From: CAVVFX01 sp963747535 | GTDB taxonomy: Bacteria > Acidobacteriota > Terriglobia > Bryobacterales > Bryobacteraceae | Assembly: GCA_963747535.1 (NCBI GenBank) | Contig: CAVVFX010000002.1 | Span: 992,001-1,056,000 of the forward strand | Direction of reading: 5' to 3' | DNA length: 64,000 nt | Shown: positions 1-9,285 of the stretch, one piece after another | Layout of the letters: each line of letters opens with the position of its first letter | Numbering within the stretch: position 1 is the stretch's first letter | Notes under the pieces: generated by a model | The model's input: the letters and a program-made list of their open reading frames with translations, nothing else | What the model was told of the DNA's origin: nothing | The model's database searches: none | Made by a program: the position numbers and the translations under genes

Positions 1-697
1 CCAGATTGCCCACCTGCGTCGTGGCGACGCCCGCAATGCCATCGATCGGCGAAACCAGGCGGGTAAATCCGAGATTCACTTTGGCGGTTTCAACGGCAGC
101 CGTGGCCGCGGTCACGCCAGCTTGCGCGGCTTCAATCTGGGCCTGCGCCGTTTCCACTTGTGCTTTCGCCGCGGCTACCTGGGCTATTAGAGATTGATTC
201 GACTGTCTGGCATTGTCGAGGTCTTGCTGCGTGATGGCCTGTTGTTGCGCGAGGGGCACGTAGCGGTCCTCGTCGAGCTGAGCCTTGCGCTGGTTGGCTT
301 CGGCGGAGGTCAGTTGCGCCTTCGCCTGGACGAATCCTGCCTTGGCCTGCGCAAGCTGCGCGTTGGCCTGCGCCAATTGTCCTACTGCCTGATCCACGGC
401 AGCCTGGAATGGCCGCGGATCGATTTCAAACAGCAGCTGCCCCTGCCGTACAAACGAACCCTCGGTGTAATTCTGCCGCATCAGATAACCGGTGACTTCG
501 GCCTTGATGGCCGCGTTGACCATGCCGTCGAGTGTGCCGATCCATTCGCGTTCGATAGGGATGTCGCGCTGTTCAACCGTGGCGATTTCGACTTCCGGTT
601 TCGCCGGAGCGGTGGTTCGCGCGATCGTATTCGTGCAGCTCACGGTGCCCAGAACCGCGGCGGATAAAAAGAGCCCGGCAAACAAATTCGTTTTCAT
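1..697 (-). CDS. RND efflux periplasmic adaptor (HlyD/AcrA family), partial
   Basis: Membrane-fusion subunit that links an inner-membrane RND pump to an outer-membrane channel. The gene runs off the left edge, so the C-terminal part is missing. The ATG at 697 follows a GGAGGAAAC ribosome site. The N-terminus is a lipoprotein signal ending in LGTVSC, so the mature protein is probably anchored in the inner membrane facing the periplasm. Then come the first half-barrel/lipoyl region (GYLMRQNYTEGSFVRQGQLL), a long Ala/Gln-rich coiled-coil hairpin and the returning lipoyl half (SPIDGIAGVATTQVGNL). The start overlaps the stop of the upstream STAS-like gene (TAATG), so the two are probably translationally coupled. 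The pump gene should lie beyond the window edge. Substrate cannot be told from sequence. Confidence 0.9.
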   Translation of the reverse strand, partial: MKTNLFAGLFLSAAVLGTVSCTNTIARTTAPAKPEVEIATVEQRDIPIEREWIGTLDGMVNAAIKAEVTGYLMRQNYTEGSFVRQGQLLFEIDPRPFQAAVDQAVGQLAQANAQLAQAKAGFVQAKAQLTSAEANQRKAQLDEDRYVPLAQQQAITQQDLDNARQSNQSLIAQVAAAKAQVETAQAQIEAAQAGVTAATAAVETAKVNLGFTRLVSPIDGIAGVATTQVGNL

Positions 698-1005
698 TAA
701 TGTTTCCTCCCGTTGGTTGTGTTCAGGTTTTCCAGCAGGTGCTTCATCTCAACTCCGGATGCGACGAATTCAACACCTGCGCCGCGCATCTCCGACAAAA
801 GCTCTTCTCCGTCCCCGTCAACGAATGTGACGTCGCGCAGGTCCATCACCGCGTGCGATCGCGGCGCTTGCTTGCGGGCATATTGCCAGCACGCGCGCAA
901 TTCGTTGACCCAAGGCCCGGCCAGGCGCCCGCACAGACACCAACGGTGGCCAACAGCCGAGTCCGAAAAAGAAATCCTCAGCATAAACATTTCGCTTTCG
1001 CGCAT
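697..1005 (-). CDS. Small STAS-like protein
   Basis: About 102 residues, starting MRESEMFML; ATGs at 990 and 984 are also possible. The core (VMDLRDVTFVDGDGEELL followed by a Gly/Val-rich strand and a helix) has the beta-alpha pattern of STAS and anti-sigma-antagonist domains, with the DLRxVTFVD strand where the phosphorylatable Ser/Thr region usually sits. It has no signal peptide and is probably cytoplasmic. Its TAA overlaps the ATG of the efflux adaptor by one base, so it is the first gene of that operon. A regulatory role is inferred from the fold only. No kinase or phosphatase partner lies next to it. Confidence 0.6.
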   Translation of the reverse strand: MRESEMFMLRISFSDSAVGHRWCLCGRLAGPWVNELRACWQYARKQAPRSHAVMDLRDVTFVDGDGEELLSEMRGAGVEFVASGVEMKHLLENLNTTNGRKH

Positions 1006-1455
1006 GGAAACGCATGCGGTATTCCAACGCTGCGGGGCTCTATCTGGTTGATTCTGGGAGTGGCCGGGTATGGTCTCGGTAAGTGCCGATGCCACGGATC
1101 AGGCGGGCTGCCGGAAATTCGGCAGTTGAGATTTGCTACCCCGGGGCAGCCAATCATGACTGCAGCCGCATTCCAGGCTGCAGGCCGCCGCTATGGGGAA
1201 TCGACTCGGGCAGCTTCACGGGCCTTACTGGTGTGAAGGAAACACGCACCAGGAAAGGGGCCATCCAGGACACCGTGATTTTCTCGTCAGCTTGATCTCT
1301 ACCCACCCGTCCGGATGGCGCATGATCCAGGACTTCGCTGCGGCCGCGTCCTCGATCCGAACGTAGCCCGGCCTCTATCGCGAGCAGCTACCGTGATCAA
1401 TGTGCGCGGGCGCGGAACATTTTCATCCTTCGTTGCGGCACGAAGGACTTGTGTC
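1006..1455. other. Intergenic, no gene seen
   Basis: About 450 bases between the STAS-like gene and the end of the ADOP permease. Frames open here have no recognisable domain and no convincing ribosome site. It probably holds the promoter of the STAS/adaptor operon and the end of the permease transcript. Confidence 0.5.
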
Positions 1456-4197
1456 TTACTCGTGCCGCAGAGCCGCCAGCGGATCAATTCGGGACGCTCG
1501 CCTTGCAGGCGCAAGCCCGGCGAGAATCGCGGCGCTCAGGAGGACGACACCTGCCAGCGCCAGGGTTCCCGGATCATTGGGTTGGGTCTCGAACAGAAAC
1601 GATTTGACAAGCCGGGTCCCGACCAGCGCGGCAGGCACGCTGATCGCGAGTCCCACCGCCCCCAGTAGTAGAGCGCGGCGCAGAACCATCCATATGACGT
1701 CGCCGCGTTGCGCGCCCAGCGCCATACGGATTCCGATCTCGCCGATTTGCCGCGTGACGTTGTACGACATGGTTCCGTAGAGCCCCACGCATGCGATCAG
1801 GAGAGCGAGAACCGCGAACCCCGTACACAATTTCGCGAACGTAAGCTCCCGGCTGATCGTCCGATCGATCTCTGCTGCCTGCGTGACCACGTTGGTGACC
1901 GGTATGCGGGAATCTGCCTCCCGCACGATCTCACGCACACCCCCGACATACATCAGTGGATCACCCACAGTGCGCAGCGCGTAGGTCACTCGGTCCGGAG
2001 GAAACTGACTGGCCGCTGCGAACACGGTCATGGAGCTCCCTCCCTGTTTCAGAGGACCGTACAGCACGTTAGCCGAGACGCCGACAATTTCGAGATCGCG
2101 CTTCTCGTCCACGAACGTGATGCGCCGGCCCAGCGGATTCTCGTTCCCGAAGTAAGTCCGCGCCAGCCGCTCGCTGATCACTGCAACCGGCGTGGAGCCC
2201 GGTTGGTCGCGGTCGTCAATCTCACGCCCGGCCAGGATCGGAATCTGCATCGTCGTGAGGAAACGCGGTCCGGCGGCCATGACGCCTGCGCCTGCGATGG
2301 TAACAGCGCCGATCTTCATGGTCCCCCTGTATGCCCCCCCGGCAACGCCGGCGCTGACGATTGAGGATTGTGAAAGCGTTGCGCTGCTCACTCCGGGGAT
2401 CGATTCGAGGTGCTTGCGCAGGTTCGCGTAAAAAGTGGCCATATCCGGGTCGCGATGCCCGGCCTGGCGCGCATTCAACGTGAACAGAAGGATGTTCTCG
2501 CGGGCGTATCCCAGTTGGACGGAGTGCAGCTTGTTGAGGGTCTGGACAAACAGACCCGCGGCGACCAGGATGAGAAAAGAAGTCGCGATTTGGGCGACCA
2601 CCAGAACGTGCTGCGCGCGGCGGGGCGGTCCACCCCCACGGCCATTCTTTAGCGCGGGCATGACGTCCGGCCGCGTCGACTGAATCGCCGGAGCGAGGCC
2701 AAATAACAGGCCGCAAACCACCGAGAGCGCCGCCGTCACGCCCAGCACGCTCCAGTTCAATTCCGCGTGCAGCGTAAAGTTCTCCTGCCCGTGGGAGAAC
2801 AGAAACGTCAGCGCTCGCACGCCCCAGATCGCACACAAGACCCCTAATGCTCCGCCGAGCGACGCCAGCATCACACTCTCGGTAAGCAACTGCCGCACGA
2901 CGCGGAACCGTCCCGCTCCCAGGCTGAGCCGGACCGCCATCTCGCAGCGTCGCGCGGCGCCCCTTGCCAGCAGCAGATTGGCGATGTTCGCGCACGCGAC
3001 CGCCAGGATCAATCCCACCATCGCCAGGAGTACGTACAGAGGCTTCGAATATTGGCGGCGCAGGCTGCCCAGACCGGCGGCGCCGGGATTCAGAATCAGC
3101 GCGGGAAGTTTGGCGCGCTCACCATCGGTCTTCGCTGTGGTGGCAACCCATTGATGGAAGCGAGGAGCCAGCGCAGCCTGCGCCTGGGCCATGCTGACAC
3201 CGGGACGCAGGCGGCCCATCATTTCGATCCAGTAGAAGTTTCCGTCGCCATACATACGAGCCGCTCCGGTACCGTCTACAAGCAGATTCGTGTGCAACGG
3301 AAGGTAGAGGTCCGGCGCCGCCGCGGGGTCGACTCCGAAGAATTCCGGCGGCGCGACGCCGATCACCGTGAAGGGAATGTTATCGACGAGAACCGACTGT
3401 CCAATCGCATTCGGCGGTCCCCCAAAGCGATTTTGGCTTGTAGTGAAACTGATTACGGCGACCGGCGCTGCGCCTGGACGGTCGTCTTCGGAGTTAATCA
3501 GACGTCCCGCGGCCGGCGCCACTTCGAGGCCGCGAAAATAGTCGCCGGTGACGTATTCCGCGCCGGCAGTTGCGGCCTGCCCATGGATAGACAGGTTACG
3601 GTTCCGTCCGTTGAAGTATCCGAAGAGCGTGGAAAAGACGGGATTCTCCTCGCGAAGCGTCTCCAATGCGGCGTATGGGAAGATCCCGCTAACCAGGGTG
3701 CCTTTGTCGCCCGGCCAGAACATGCCTTGTAACCCGTGAATGACGTGGACCCATTCCTTGCTGCCTTCCTGGGGCGGCCGGCTATGCCAATTCAGGACCA
3801 CCAGCGACTCGGGATCGGCCACCGGCAGCGAGCGCAACAGAATCGACTCCATCAAGCTGTAAATCGCGGTATTGGCCCCGATGCCGAGCGCCAGCAACAA
3901 GACCGCCAGGGCGCTGAATGCCTTGTTGGCGGTCATGGTGCGACAGCCATAGCGGACATCCTGGACAAGTTCCGACCAAAACCGTGTCATCCAAATCTCC
4001 CGTGACTCTTCGTGCATCAGGCCGGCGTTCCCAAATCGCCGGCGCGCTTCAGCCCTGGCGCACTCCAGAGTCATACCGTCTGCTTGCAGTTCCGCAGCCT
4101 GCTCCGCAAGATGGAGTTCCATTTCCTCGTGCAGTACCTCGCTGCGCCTGGCGCTCTCCATCCAATACCTCAGCCGTCGTATCAACATGTCCGTCAC
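1456..4197 (-). CDS. ADOP-type ABC transporter permease (MacB/FtsX-like, duplicated)
   Basis: A 913-residue protein with the architecture of the acidobacterial duplicated orphan permeases. There is an N-terminal cytoplasmic prefix (HEEMELHLAEQAAELQ near residues 23-38), a first transmembrane helix, a MacB-like periplasmic domain and a three-helix FtsX block around residues 390-510. A second periplasmic domain and a second FtsX block follow (IGEIGIRMALGAQRGDVI, then helices to the C-terminus). The typical cytoplasmic-loop motif MAVRLSLGAGRFRVVRQLL occurs in the first half and an equivalent in the second. No ATPase is adjacent, as is usual for this group. The start overlaps the PadR stop by 4 bp (ATGA), so the two are co-translated. 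Substrate unknown; macrolide-exporter names are given by homology only. Confidence 0.93.
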   Translation of the reverse strand: MTDMLIRRLRYWMESARRSEVLHEEMELHLAEQAAELQADGMTLECARAEARRRFGNAGLMHEESREIWMTRFWSELVQDVRYGCRTMTANKAFSALAVLLLALGIGANTAIYSLMESILLRSLPVADPESLVVLNWHSRPPQEGSKEWVHVIHGLQGMFWPGDKGTLVSGIFPYAALETLREENPVFSTLFGYFNGRNRNLSIHGQAATAGAEYVTGDYFRGLEVAPAAGRLINSEDDRPGAAPVAVISFTTSQNRFGGPPNAIGQSVLVDNIPFTVIGVAPPEFFGVDPAAAPDLYLPLHTNLLVDGTGAARMYGDGNFYWIEMMGRLRPGVSMAQAQAALAPRFHQWVATTAKTDGERAKLPALILNPGAAGLGSLRRQYSKPLYVLLAMVGLILAVACANIANLLLARGAARRCEMAVRLSLGAGRFRVVRQLLTESVMLASLGGALGVLCAIWGVRALTFLFSHGQENFTLHAELNWSVLGVTAALSVVCGLLFGLAPAIQSTRPDVMPALKNGRGGGPPRRAQHVLVVAQIATSFLILVAAGLFVQTLNKLHSVQLGYARENILLFTLNARQAGHRDPDMATFYANLRKHLESIPGVSSATLSQSSIVSAGVAGGAYRGTMKIGAVTIAGAGVMAAGPRFLTTMQIPILAGREIDDRDQPGSTPVAVISERLARTYFGNENPLGRRITFVDEKRDLEIVGVSANVLYGPLKQGGSSMTVFAAASQFPPDRVTYALRTVGDPLMYVGGVREIVREADSRIPVTNVVTQAAEIDRTISRELTFAKLCTGFAVLALLIACVGLYGTMSYNVTRQIGEIGIRMALGAQRGDVIWMVLRRALLLGAVGLAISVPAALVGTRLVKSFLFETQPNDPGTLALAGVVLLSAAILAGLAPARRASRIDPLAALRHE

Positions 4198-4532
4198 TTC
4201 GCGCCCATCACACGGGCGATTGCGAGCGTGAGTTTCGCGTACTTCCGAGCTTCAACCGCCAGCTGTTTGCGGCCAGCCGCGGTGATCTTGTAGATCCTCG
4301 CCCGCCGATTGTTCGCCGTCACGCCCCAGAAACCCTCGACCCAGGCGTTTAGCTCCAGCCGCTGGAGAGCGGGGTACAGTGAGCCCTCCTCGACCAGGAG
4401 CTCATTGTCGGACGATTGTTGAATGAACTGGACTATACCGTATCCATGGAGGTCGCGCAGCGACAGCGTCCGCAGAATTAACATGTCCAGTGAACCGGGC
4501 AACGAATCGTTCTTTTGCGCCTTGCGTCCCAT
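4194..4532 (-). CDS. PadR-family transcriptional regulator
   Basis: 112 residues with the PadR winged helix: SLDMLILRTLSLRDLHGYGI, then LLVEEGSLYPALQRLE, then a wing, and a short C-terminal helix. This is the short subfamily that accompanies ADOP permeases in Acidobacteria. The ATG overlap with the permease shows they form one unit, and it probably represses that operon. The ATG at 4532 has no clear ribosome site, so the message may be nearly leaderless. A 10-bp palindrome sits immediately upstream. Confidence 0.93.
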   Translation of the reverse strand: MGRKAQKNDSLPGSLDMLILRTLSLRDLHGYGIVQFIQQSSDNELLVEEGSLYPALQRLELNAWVEGFWGVTANNRRARIYKITAAGRKQLAVEARKYAKLTLAIARVMGAK

Positions 4533-4535
4533 ACC

Positions 4536-4545
4536 AAGAATTCTT
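4536..4545. promoter_or_regulatory. Palindrome AAGAATTCTT before padR, possible operator
   Basis: A perfect 10-bp inverted repeat ends three bases from the padR start codon. A regulator bound here would block initiation, so autoregulation is plausible. It does not match the best-known PadR operator form (ATGT-N8-ACAT), so it is only a candidate. Confidence 0.25.
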
Positions 4546-4882
4546 AGCTTACAGCGACGAGATTATGCGAGTCAAGTTCAGAATGGCAAGCCCTCGCGAC
4601 GCAAGATGATTTCGGGGTGCTCACGCGCGCCGGATGCGAATCGCTATGGCGCGCGTTGCCGCTGTCGACAACAGGCTACGTCCGATCTCAACTGGCGTAA
4701 AGCGTCAGAGCGCTCGTGCGAGTGGTCGGCAAGCCGGAGGGGATCCAGTTGGACGAGAAGTCGCCTACCCTGAGAAATGCCATATCGAGATCAGTAGCGA
4801 TAAGTTTGCAGTGGTCGAGCGCAGGGCCGCCTGAAAAGCGTGCCCAGACGGCCCCCAAGCCAGGATTGGCTGCCCACCGTGT
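4546..4882. other. Intergenic, no gene seen
   Basis: About 340 bases between the PadR gene and the end of the sigma54 activator. No RNA gene, repeat or convincing coding frame was found. It must contain the promoter of the padR-ADOP unit. Confidence 0.4.
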
Positions 4883-6964
4883 TCACGCGCCCGTTCGTGA
4901 GATTCGGATGCCGAGCTTTTGCATGCGGGATTGCAGCGTCGACCGCTTCACGCCGAGCCGGGCGGCGGCCCCATTGGGTCCCGCGACAGTCCAGCTGCTC
5001 TGCTCCAACGCAGTAAGAATCTGCTGGCGCTCCGCGTCGTCGAGCATAGCCCGCATGTTTCCGGACCCATTGCTGCCGGCGGCAACCGGCGGAGGAGCAG
5101 GCGCAGCTTCCGCCATGCGTAATTGATCATGTTGCACCTGCAGCACCGGACCGCTCGTCAGAATCACGGCGCGCTCCACCACGTTCTGCAACTCGCGAAT
5201 ATTTCCCGGCCAGGGGTATTTGATGAGCGCGCTCATCGCCTCCGACGAAATCGTATCGATCATCTTGCCGAGCCGGCGTGCGAACTGCTCCACAAAGTGA
5301 CGCACCAGCAGGGGAATGTCGTCCGGGCGATCCCGCAGAGCGGGGACGTGAACCGGAAACACATTGAGTCGATAATACAGGTCCGAGCGGAACTTCTGTT
5401 CGTTGACCAGCGCCTGCAAGTCGCGATTGGTGGCCGCGATCAGGCGCGCGTCCGTGCGCAAAGTGCGAGTCGAGCCCAGTCGTTCAAACTCGCGCTCCTG
5501 GAGCACGCGCAGCAGCTTGGGCTGCAGTTCCAGCGGCACTTCGCCGATCTCGTCCAGAAACATGGTCCCATGATTCGCCAGTTCGAAGCGCCCGATGCGT
5601 TGCGCGATGGCGCCGGTGAAGGCGCCCCGCTCATGCCCGAATAGTTCGCTTTCCAGCAGGCCCGTCGGAATCGCCGCGCAGTTCAGCTTGACGAAGTTGC
5701 TCGACTTGCGTGTACTCAAATTATGCACGGCGCGCGCGATCAACTCCTTACCCGTCCCGGTCTCGCCGTAAATCAGCACGGTGGAATCGGTCGGCGCGAC
5801 GGTCTCCACCTCCGCCAGAACGCGGCGCAACGCTTCGCTCTTCCCGACAATCTCCTCGAATTGGAGCTCACTCCGGATCTCGTCTTCGAGATACAGCTTT
5901 TCAAGAGTCAGCTTGTTCTTCTGGTCGGAGACCTCGCTGTATGCGAGAGCGTTCTCGATGGCGATGGCAACCTGCCGCGCGATCTGCGTCAGAAACGCCA
6001 CATCTTCATTCGAAAAAGCGTCTTCGCGATAGGTGCCGAGCGACAGCACGCCCACAATTCCGTTGCGTCCCAGTAACGGCATGTGCGCGAGAGAGCAGAT
6101 ATTGTAACGCCTGGGTATCTCTTCCTTCTGCAGTTCGTCGCGGGACAGAACCAATGGCTCGCCGCTGCGGAAGACTCGTAAGGCGCTTGCCTTATCGTCA
6201 GCCGGCGGTTCGAATCCTTCCTTGATGATTCCCGGATTGTCGGGAAAATCGAGCGCGTAGATGCGCAGCCGGTGGTCCTCGGGATCGGGCAAATCAATTC
6301 CCACGCCGTCGCATTTCATGACACGGCGGATGTTGGCGGAAATCTCCCGCAGCACGTCCCGCAGGTTCAGGTTGGAAACCACGCGGTTCGTGAGGTCGAG
6401 CAGGAGCTCCAGACGTTCGCGGGCCTGCTGCGACGCGTGGAAGTTCATCGAGTCGTCCATCGCCAGGGCAATCTGACTCGCCACCAGGCCGCAGAACCGG
6501 ACTTCCTCTTCCGTGTAAGCATCGCGGCGGATGCTGGCAATTGCCAGGCTGCCCAGCCGCCGGTGAGCGGTCGTTAGCGGAAACGCGCAAATTGATTGGA
6601 TTCCAGCTTCGCGCATGACAGGGACGGACGAGGGAAATCGGTTCTCCCCTTCCAGAGACCCGAGCACCAGCGGTTCCTGGTGTTCGTACACCCAGGCTGC
6701 AATGGTCCCGTCTTTATCGGTCTCCCAAGGCGTCTCCCGCGGTTTGATGCACCAGGGACAGATGTACCAATCCATTTTATTGGACGCCTCGTCGAAACGC
6801 GCGATCGCATCGAACTGTATGACGTGGCCGAGTTCTTTCACAAGAATGCTGAACAGTTCCCGAGGGTCCGTTTGCGCCCGGATGGAGTCAGCGATCCGGA
6901 TGAGCGATTCATAACGTTGCGCTGTCGATTGATCCGTTTGTGCCTCTATGGCGGCTGCGCTCAT
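4883..6964 (-). CDS. Sigma54-dependent activator with two GAF domains (FhlA-like)
   Basis: About 693 residues from the ATG at 6964; a TTG at 6988 in the same frame is less likely. Order of domains: GAF at about 30-170, with a CPWC motif near residue 70 that could bind a metal or sense redox (inference); a second GAF at about 190-340; AAA+ sigma54 interaction domain with Walker A GETGTGKE (400-407), the GAFTGA loop that contacts sigma54 (447-452) and Walker B FLDE (469-472); and a C-terminal Fis-type helix-turn-helix. There is no receiver domain, so it responds to a ligand or redox signal through the GAFs. The same layout is seen in FhlA, the formate/hydrogenase activator of enterobacteria. 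The hydrogenase operon ends about 4.5 kb away, which makes it a candidate target, but this is not shown. Confidence 0.93.
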   Translation of the reverse strand: MSAAAIEAQTDQSTAQRYESLIRIADSIRAQTDPRELFSILVKELGHVIQFDAIARFDEASNKMDWYICPWCIKPRETPWETDKDGTIAAWVYEHQEPLVLGSLEGENRFPSSVPVMREAGIQSICAFPLTTAHRRLGSLAIASIRRDAYTEEEVRFCGLVASQIALAMDDSMNFHASQQARERLELLLDLTNRVVSNLNLRDVLREISANIRRVMKCDGVGIDLPDPEDHRLRIYALDFPDNPGIIKEGFEPPADDKASALRVFRSGEPLVLSRDELQKEEIPRRYNICSLAHMPLLGRNGIVGVLSLGTYREDAFSNEDVAFLTQIARQVAIAIENALAYSEVSDQKNKLTLEKLYLEDEIRSELQFEEIVGKSEALRRVLAEVETVAPTDSTVLIYGETGTGKELIARAVHNLSTRKSSNFVKLNCAAIPTGLLESELFGHERGAFTGAIAQRIGRFELANHGTMFLDEIGEVPLELQPKLLRVLQEREFERLGSTRTLRTDARLIAATNRDLQALVNEQKFRSDLYYRLNVFPVHVPALRDRPDDIPLLVRHFVEQFARRLGKMIDTISSEAMSALIKYPWPGNIRELQNVVERAVILTSGPVLQVQHDQLRMAEAAPAPPPVAAGSNGSGNMRAMLDDAERQQILTALEQSSWTVAGPNGAAARLGVKRSTLQSRMQKLGIRISRTGA

Positions 6965-7529
6965 ATCAATGCACCCAATTCCCGACAACCCGTAAAATTA
7001 CAGGATGCATGGCGCGAAGGACGGGATTCAACCGCCGGTGTTTCTCATACGTTTGACGGCGACTGACGTTGGACAGGCAGACTTGTTCGCCCTCCTTAGG
7101 TGGACTTTGTCACGAGGCTCCCATCCCGTCGGTTAACCCGGCGAAACGGCCCGTCAGCTATCGAGTCATACCGACAACTCCTGGAGTGGGAGTTTCACCC
7201 ACTGGTAAACTGCGCCCGCTGGGGCGCAGTTTCGTTTGCAAAAAGGGCAAACTCCAAAGACCGAAGCCCTACCGCGCCGCCGCAACCTTGCGCGCCGTTC
7301 CCGTGCGGCCGTCGAGCATCAGCCCGAGGCCTGCGGAATCCACCGTGTGCATCTCGTCTCGTCTACGGTCCGCTCGCCACAGGTCGCTTAGCGATTGGGA
7401 GTGTCGTACTTCACCTCCAGAGGGGTCTCCTCCAGAGACCGTATACCGGGCGAGATCTGCTTTTTGACGCCCTCCGGCATAGCGACTGGCAAAGCAAAGT
7501 CGGGGCCACTGCTACCATATTCAAATCGG
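6965..7529. other. Divergent intergenic region before metX
   Basis: About 565 bases between the divergent sigma54 activator and metX. It contains a strong 11-bp hairpin (7207-7232) and a 6-bp hairpin (GGTCTC/GAGACC, 7424-7440). No tRNA could be folded, and none of the known SAM or cobalamin riboswitch consensus motifs was recognised. A leader RNA for metX, or a small RNA ending at the hairpin, remains possible. Confidence 0.4.
7207..7232. terminator. Perfect 11-bp hairpin with GCTG tetraloop
   Basis: Arms AAACTGCGCCC and GGGCGCAGTTT pair perfectly around a 4-base loop. The A-rich 5' edge and TTT-CGTTT 3' edge resemble a rho-independent terminator, though the U-run is short. It lies about 300 bases before metX, in the metX direction, with no upstream rightward gene to terminate. 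It may therefore end a leader or a small RNA. Confidence 0.4.
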
Positions 7530-8639
7530 ATGATCGTCGAAACCCAGTATGCCCGCTTCGACAGCATCTCCCTGGAAAGCGGCGCCTCGCTTGCGCCTGT
7601 AGAGGTCGCTTATCAGACTTACGGAGAACTGGACAGCGAGCAGTCCAATGCGATTCTGATTCTGCATGCGTTCACCGGAGACGCGCATGCCGCGGGGATC
7701 AGCAAGGAAACCGGTAAGCCCGGATGGTGGGATAACATGATCGGTCCCGGCAAGGCTTTCGACAGCGACCAGTACTTCGTCATCTGCTCCAATGTGCTGG
7801 GCGGTTGCCAGGGGACGACCGGTCCATCGTCGATCAACTCGGCCAACGGCAAGCCGTACGCCATGTCATTTCCGGTGATCACAATCCGGGACATGGTACG
7901 GCTGCAGCGAAAGTTGATCCAGTCGATGGGCATTGAACGGCTGCTGTCTGTCGCCGGAGGGTCCATGGGCGGCATGCAGGCGCTGGAGTGGGCCGTGTCG
8001 TATCCCGAGATGGTCCGGTCCGCCATTCCCATCGCCACCACCACGCGGCACAGCGCGCAACAGATCGCGTTCAATGAAGTCGGACGCCAGGCGATCATGT
8101 CCGATCTCGACTGGAACGAAGGCAATTATTACGACTCGAAGCCGCCGGGGCGCGGTCTGGCGATCGCCCGGATGGTCGGCCACATCACCTACATGAGCGA
8201 TGAGTCCATGCGTGAGAAGTTCGGCCGGCGTCTGCGCGAGAAAGAGAAGCTGGGCTACGACTTCTCCGTCGATTTCGAAGTCGAGAGCTATTTGCGTTAT
8301 CGCGGTCTGCAGTTCGTCGGCCGCTTTGACGCCAATTCGTACCTCTACATCACCAAGGCTGAGGACTACTTCGATCTCACTGACGGCAGCGGTTCCCTGG
8401 CCGCCGCATTCGAACGGGGCGAGACCCGCTTTCTGGTCATCAGCTTCAGCTCCGACTGGCTGTATCCCCCGTACCAGTCGCAGGAAATCGTCCGCGTGCT
8501 GCGCCGGTTGAACCGGGACGTAGCCTACAGCGATCTGCAGTCCAACTATGGTCACGACGCTTTTCTGGTGGACGTGGTCGAGCAGACCGACCTCATCCGC
8601 GGTTTCCTCAAGAGCGCTTATCGGGCGGCGCGCGAGTAA
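7530..8639 (+). CDS. metX: Homoserine O-acetyltransferase
   Basis: Transfers an acyl group, usually acetyl, from acyl-CoA to L-homoserine, committing it to methionine synthesis. 369 residues, the usual family length. It has an alpha/beta-hydrolase fold: GGCQGTTGPSS loop at 91-101, nucleophile Ser145 in AGGSMGGMQ, catalytic Asp in SFSSDWLYPP and His in NYGHDAFLVD near the C-terminus. I chose the ATG at 7530 because the family's conserved N-terminus begins just after it; the open frame extends 45 codons upstream but without similarity. Acetyl versus succinyl preference cannot be settled by eye. metW follows after 2 bases, so the pair forms an operon. Confidence 0.95.
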   Translation: MIVETQYARFDSISLESGASLAPVEVAYQTYGELDSEQSNAILILHAFTGDAHAAGISKETGKPGWWDNMIGPGKAFDSDQYFVICSNVLGGCQGTTGPSSINSANGKPYAMSFPVITIRDMVRLQRKLIQSMGIERLLSVAGGSMGGMQALEWAVSYPEMVRSAIPIATTTRHSAQQIAFNEVGRQAIMSDLDWNEGNYYDSKPPGRGLAIARMVGHITYMSDESMREKFGRRLREKEKLGYDFSVDFEVESYLRYRGLQFVGRFDANSYLYITKAEDYFDLTDGSGSLAAAFERGETRFLVISFSSDWLYPPYQSQEIVRVLRRLNRDVAYSDLQSNYGHDAFLVDVVEQTDLIRGFLKSAYRAARE

Positions 8640-8641
8640 CT

Positions 8642-9268
8642 ATGGCAACAGCGGACCAACCTACGAAAGTCTCGCGCACGTCGCTGGCAGGGCGCACGGA
8701 TTTCACCATCATCGGCCAGATCATCGAGCCGCGCAGCAAGGTGCTGGATCTCGGCTGCGGCGAGGGAGAACTGCTGGCGTGGCTGGCGGAGAACAAGTCG
8801 GTAATTGCGCGTGGAGTGGAGATCGAGCCGGCGAGAGTGCGCAAGGCGATCGCGCGCGGGCTGTCGGCTTATCAGGGCGATATCAACGAGGGTCTGGCCG
8901 ATTATCCCGACGAGGCGTTCGACTATGTGATTCTGAGCCAGACGCTGCAGGAGACGCGCGATCCGCGGCGCATTCTGAGCGAGATGATGAGGGTCGGCCG
9001 GCGAGCCATTATTTCGTTCCCTAATTTCGGCCACTGGGGCGTGCGGCTTTCCATGCTGGTGTTTGGACAGGCGCCCAAGACGCGGCTGTTTCCTTACGAC
9101 TGGTACGATTCGCCGAACATCCATTTCCTCACCGTGCGCGATTTCGAGGACCTCGCCGCGAAGCAAGGTTTCCGCATTGAACGCCGCTATTTCGTCGCCG
9201 GCACGAGGAGCCTTTCGATACTGCCCAACCTGCTGGCCGAGGTCGCGGTTTATTTGGTGAGCAAGTAA
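8642..9268 (+). CDS. metW: Methionine biosynthesis protein MetW
   Basis: 208-residue SAM-dependent-methyltransferase-fold protein. Motif I is VLDLGCGEGELLAWL near residues 36-50, and the MetW signature region NFGHWGVRLSMLVFGQAPKT is near the middle. MetW proteins are encoded next to metX and, in characterised cases, are needed for or stabilise MetX acyltransferase activity. The ATG lies 2 bases past the metX stop, so translation is probably coupled. The product is cytoplasmic. Confidence 0.94.
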   Translation: MATADQPTKVSRTSLAGRTDFTIIGQIIEPRSKVLDLGCGEGELLAWLAENKSVIARGVEIEPARVRKAIARGLSAYQGDINEGLADYPDEAFDYVILSQTLQETRDPRRILSEMMRVGRRAIISFPNFGHWGVRLSMLVFGQAPKTRLFPYDWYDSPNIHFLTVRDFEDLAAKQGFRIERRYFVAGTRSLSILPNLLAEVAVYLVSK

Positions 9269-9285
9269 GGCTATCCTGTAGAGAA

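Noticed and set aside
7010..7050. tRNA T-arm-like sequence on the minus strand
   Set aside because: The stretch GGTTGAATCCC has G where C56 is required, and no matching 5' acceptor strand could be found.
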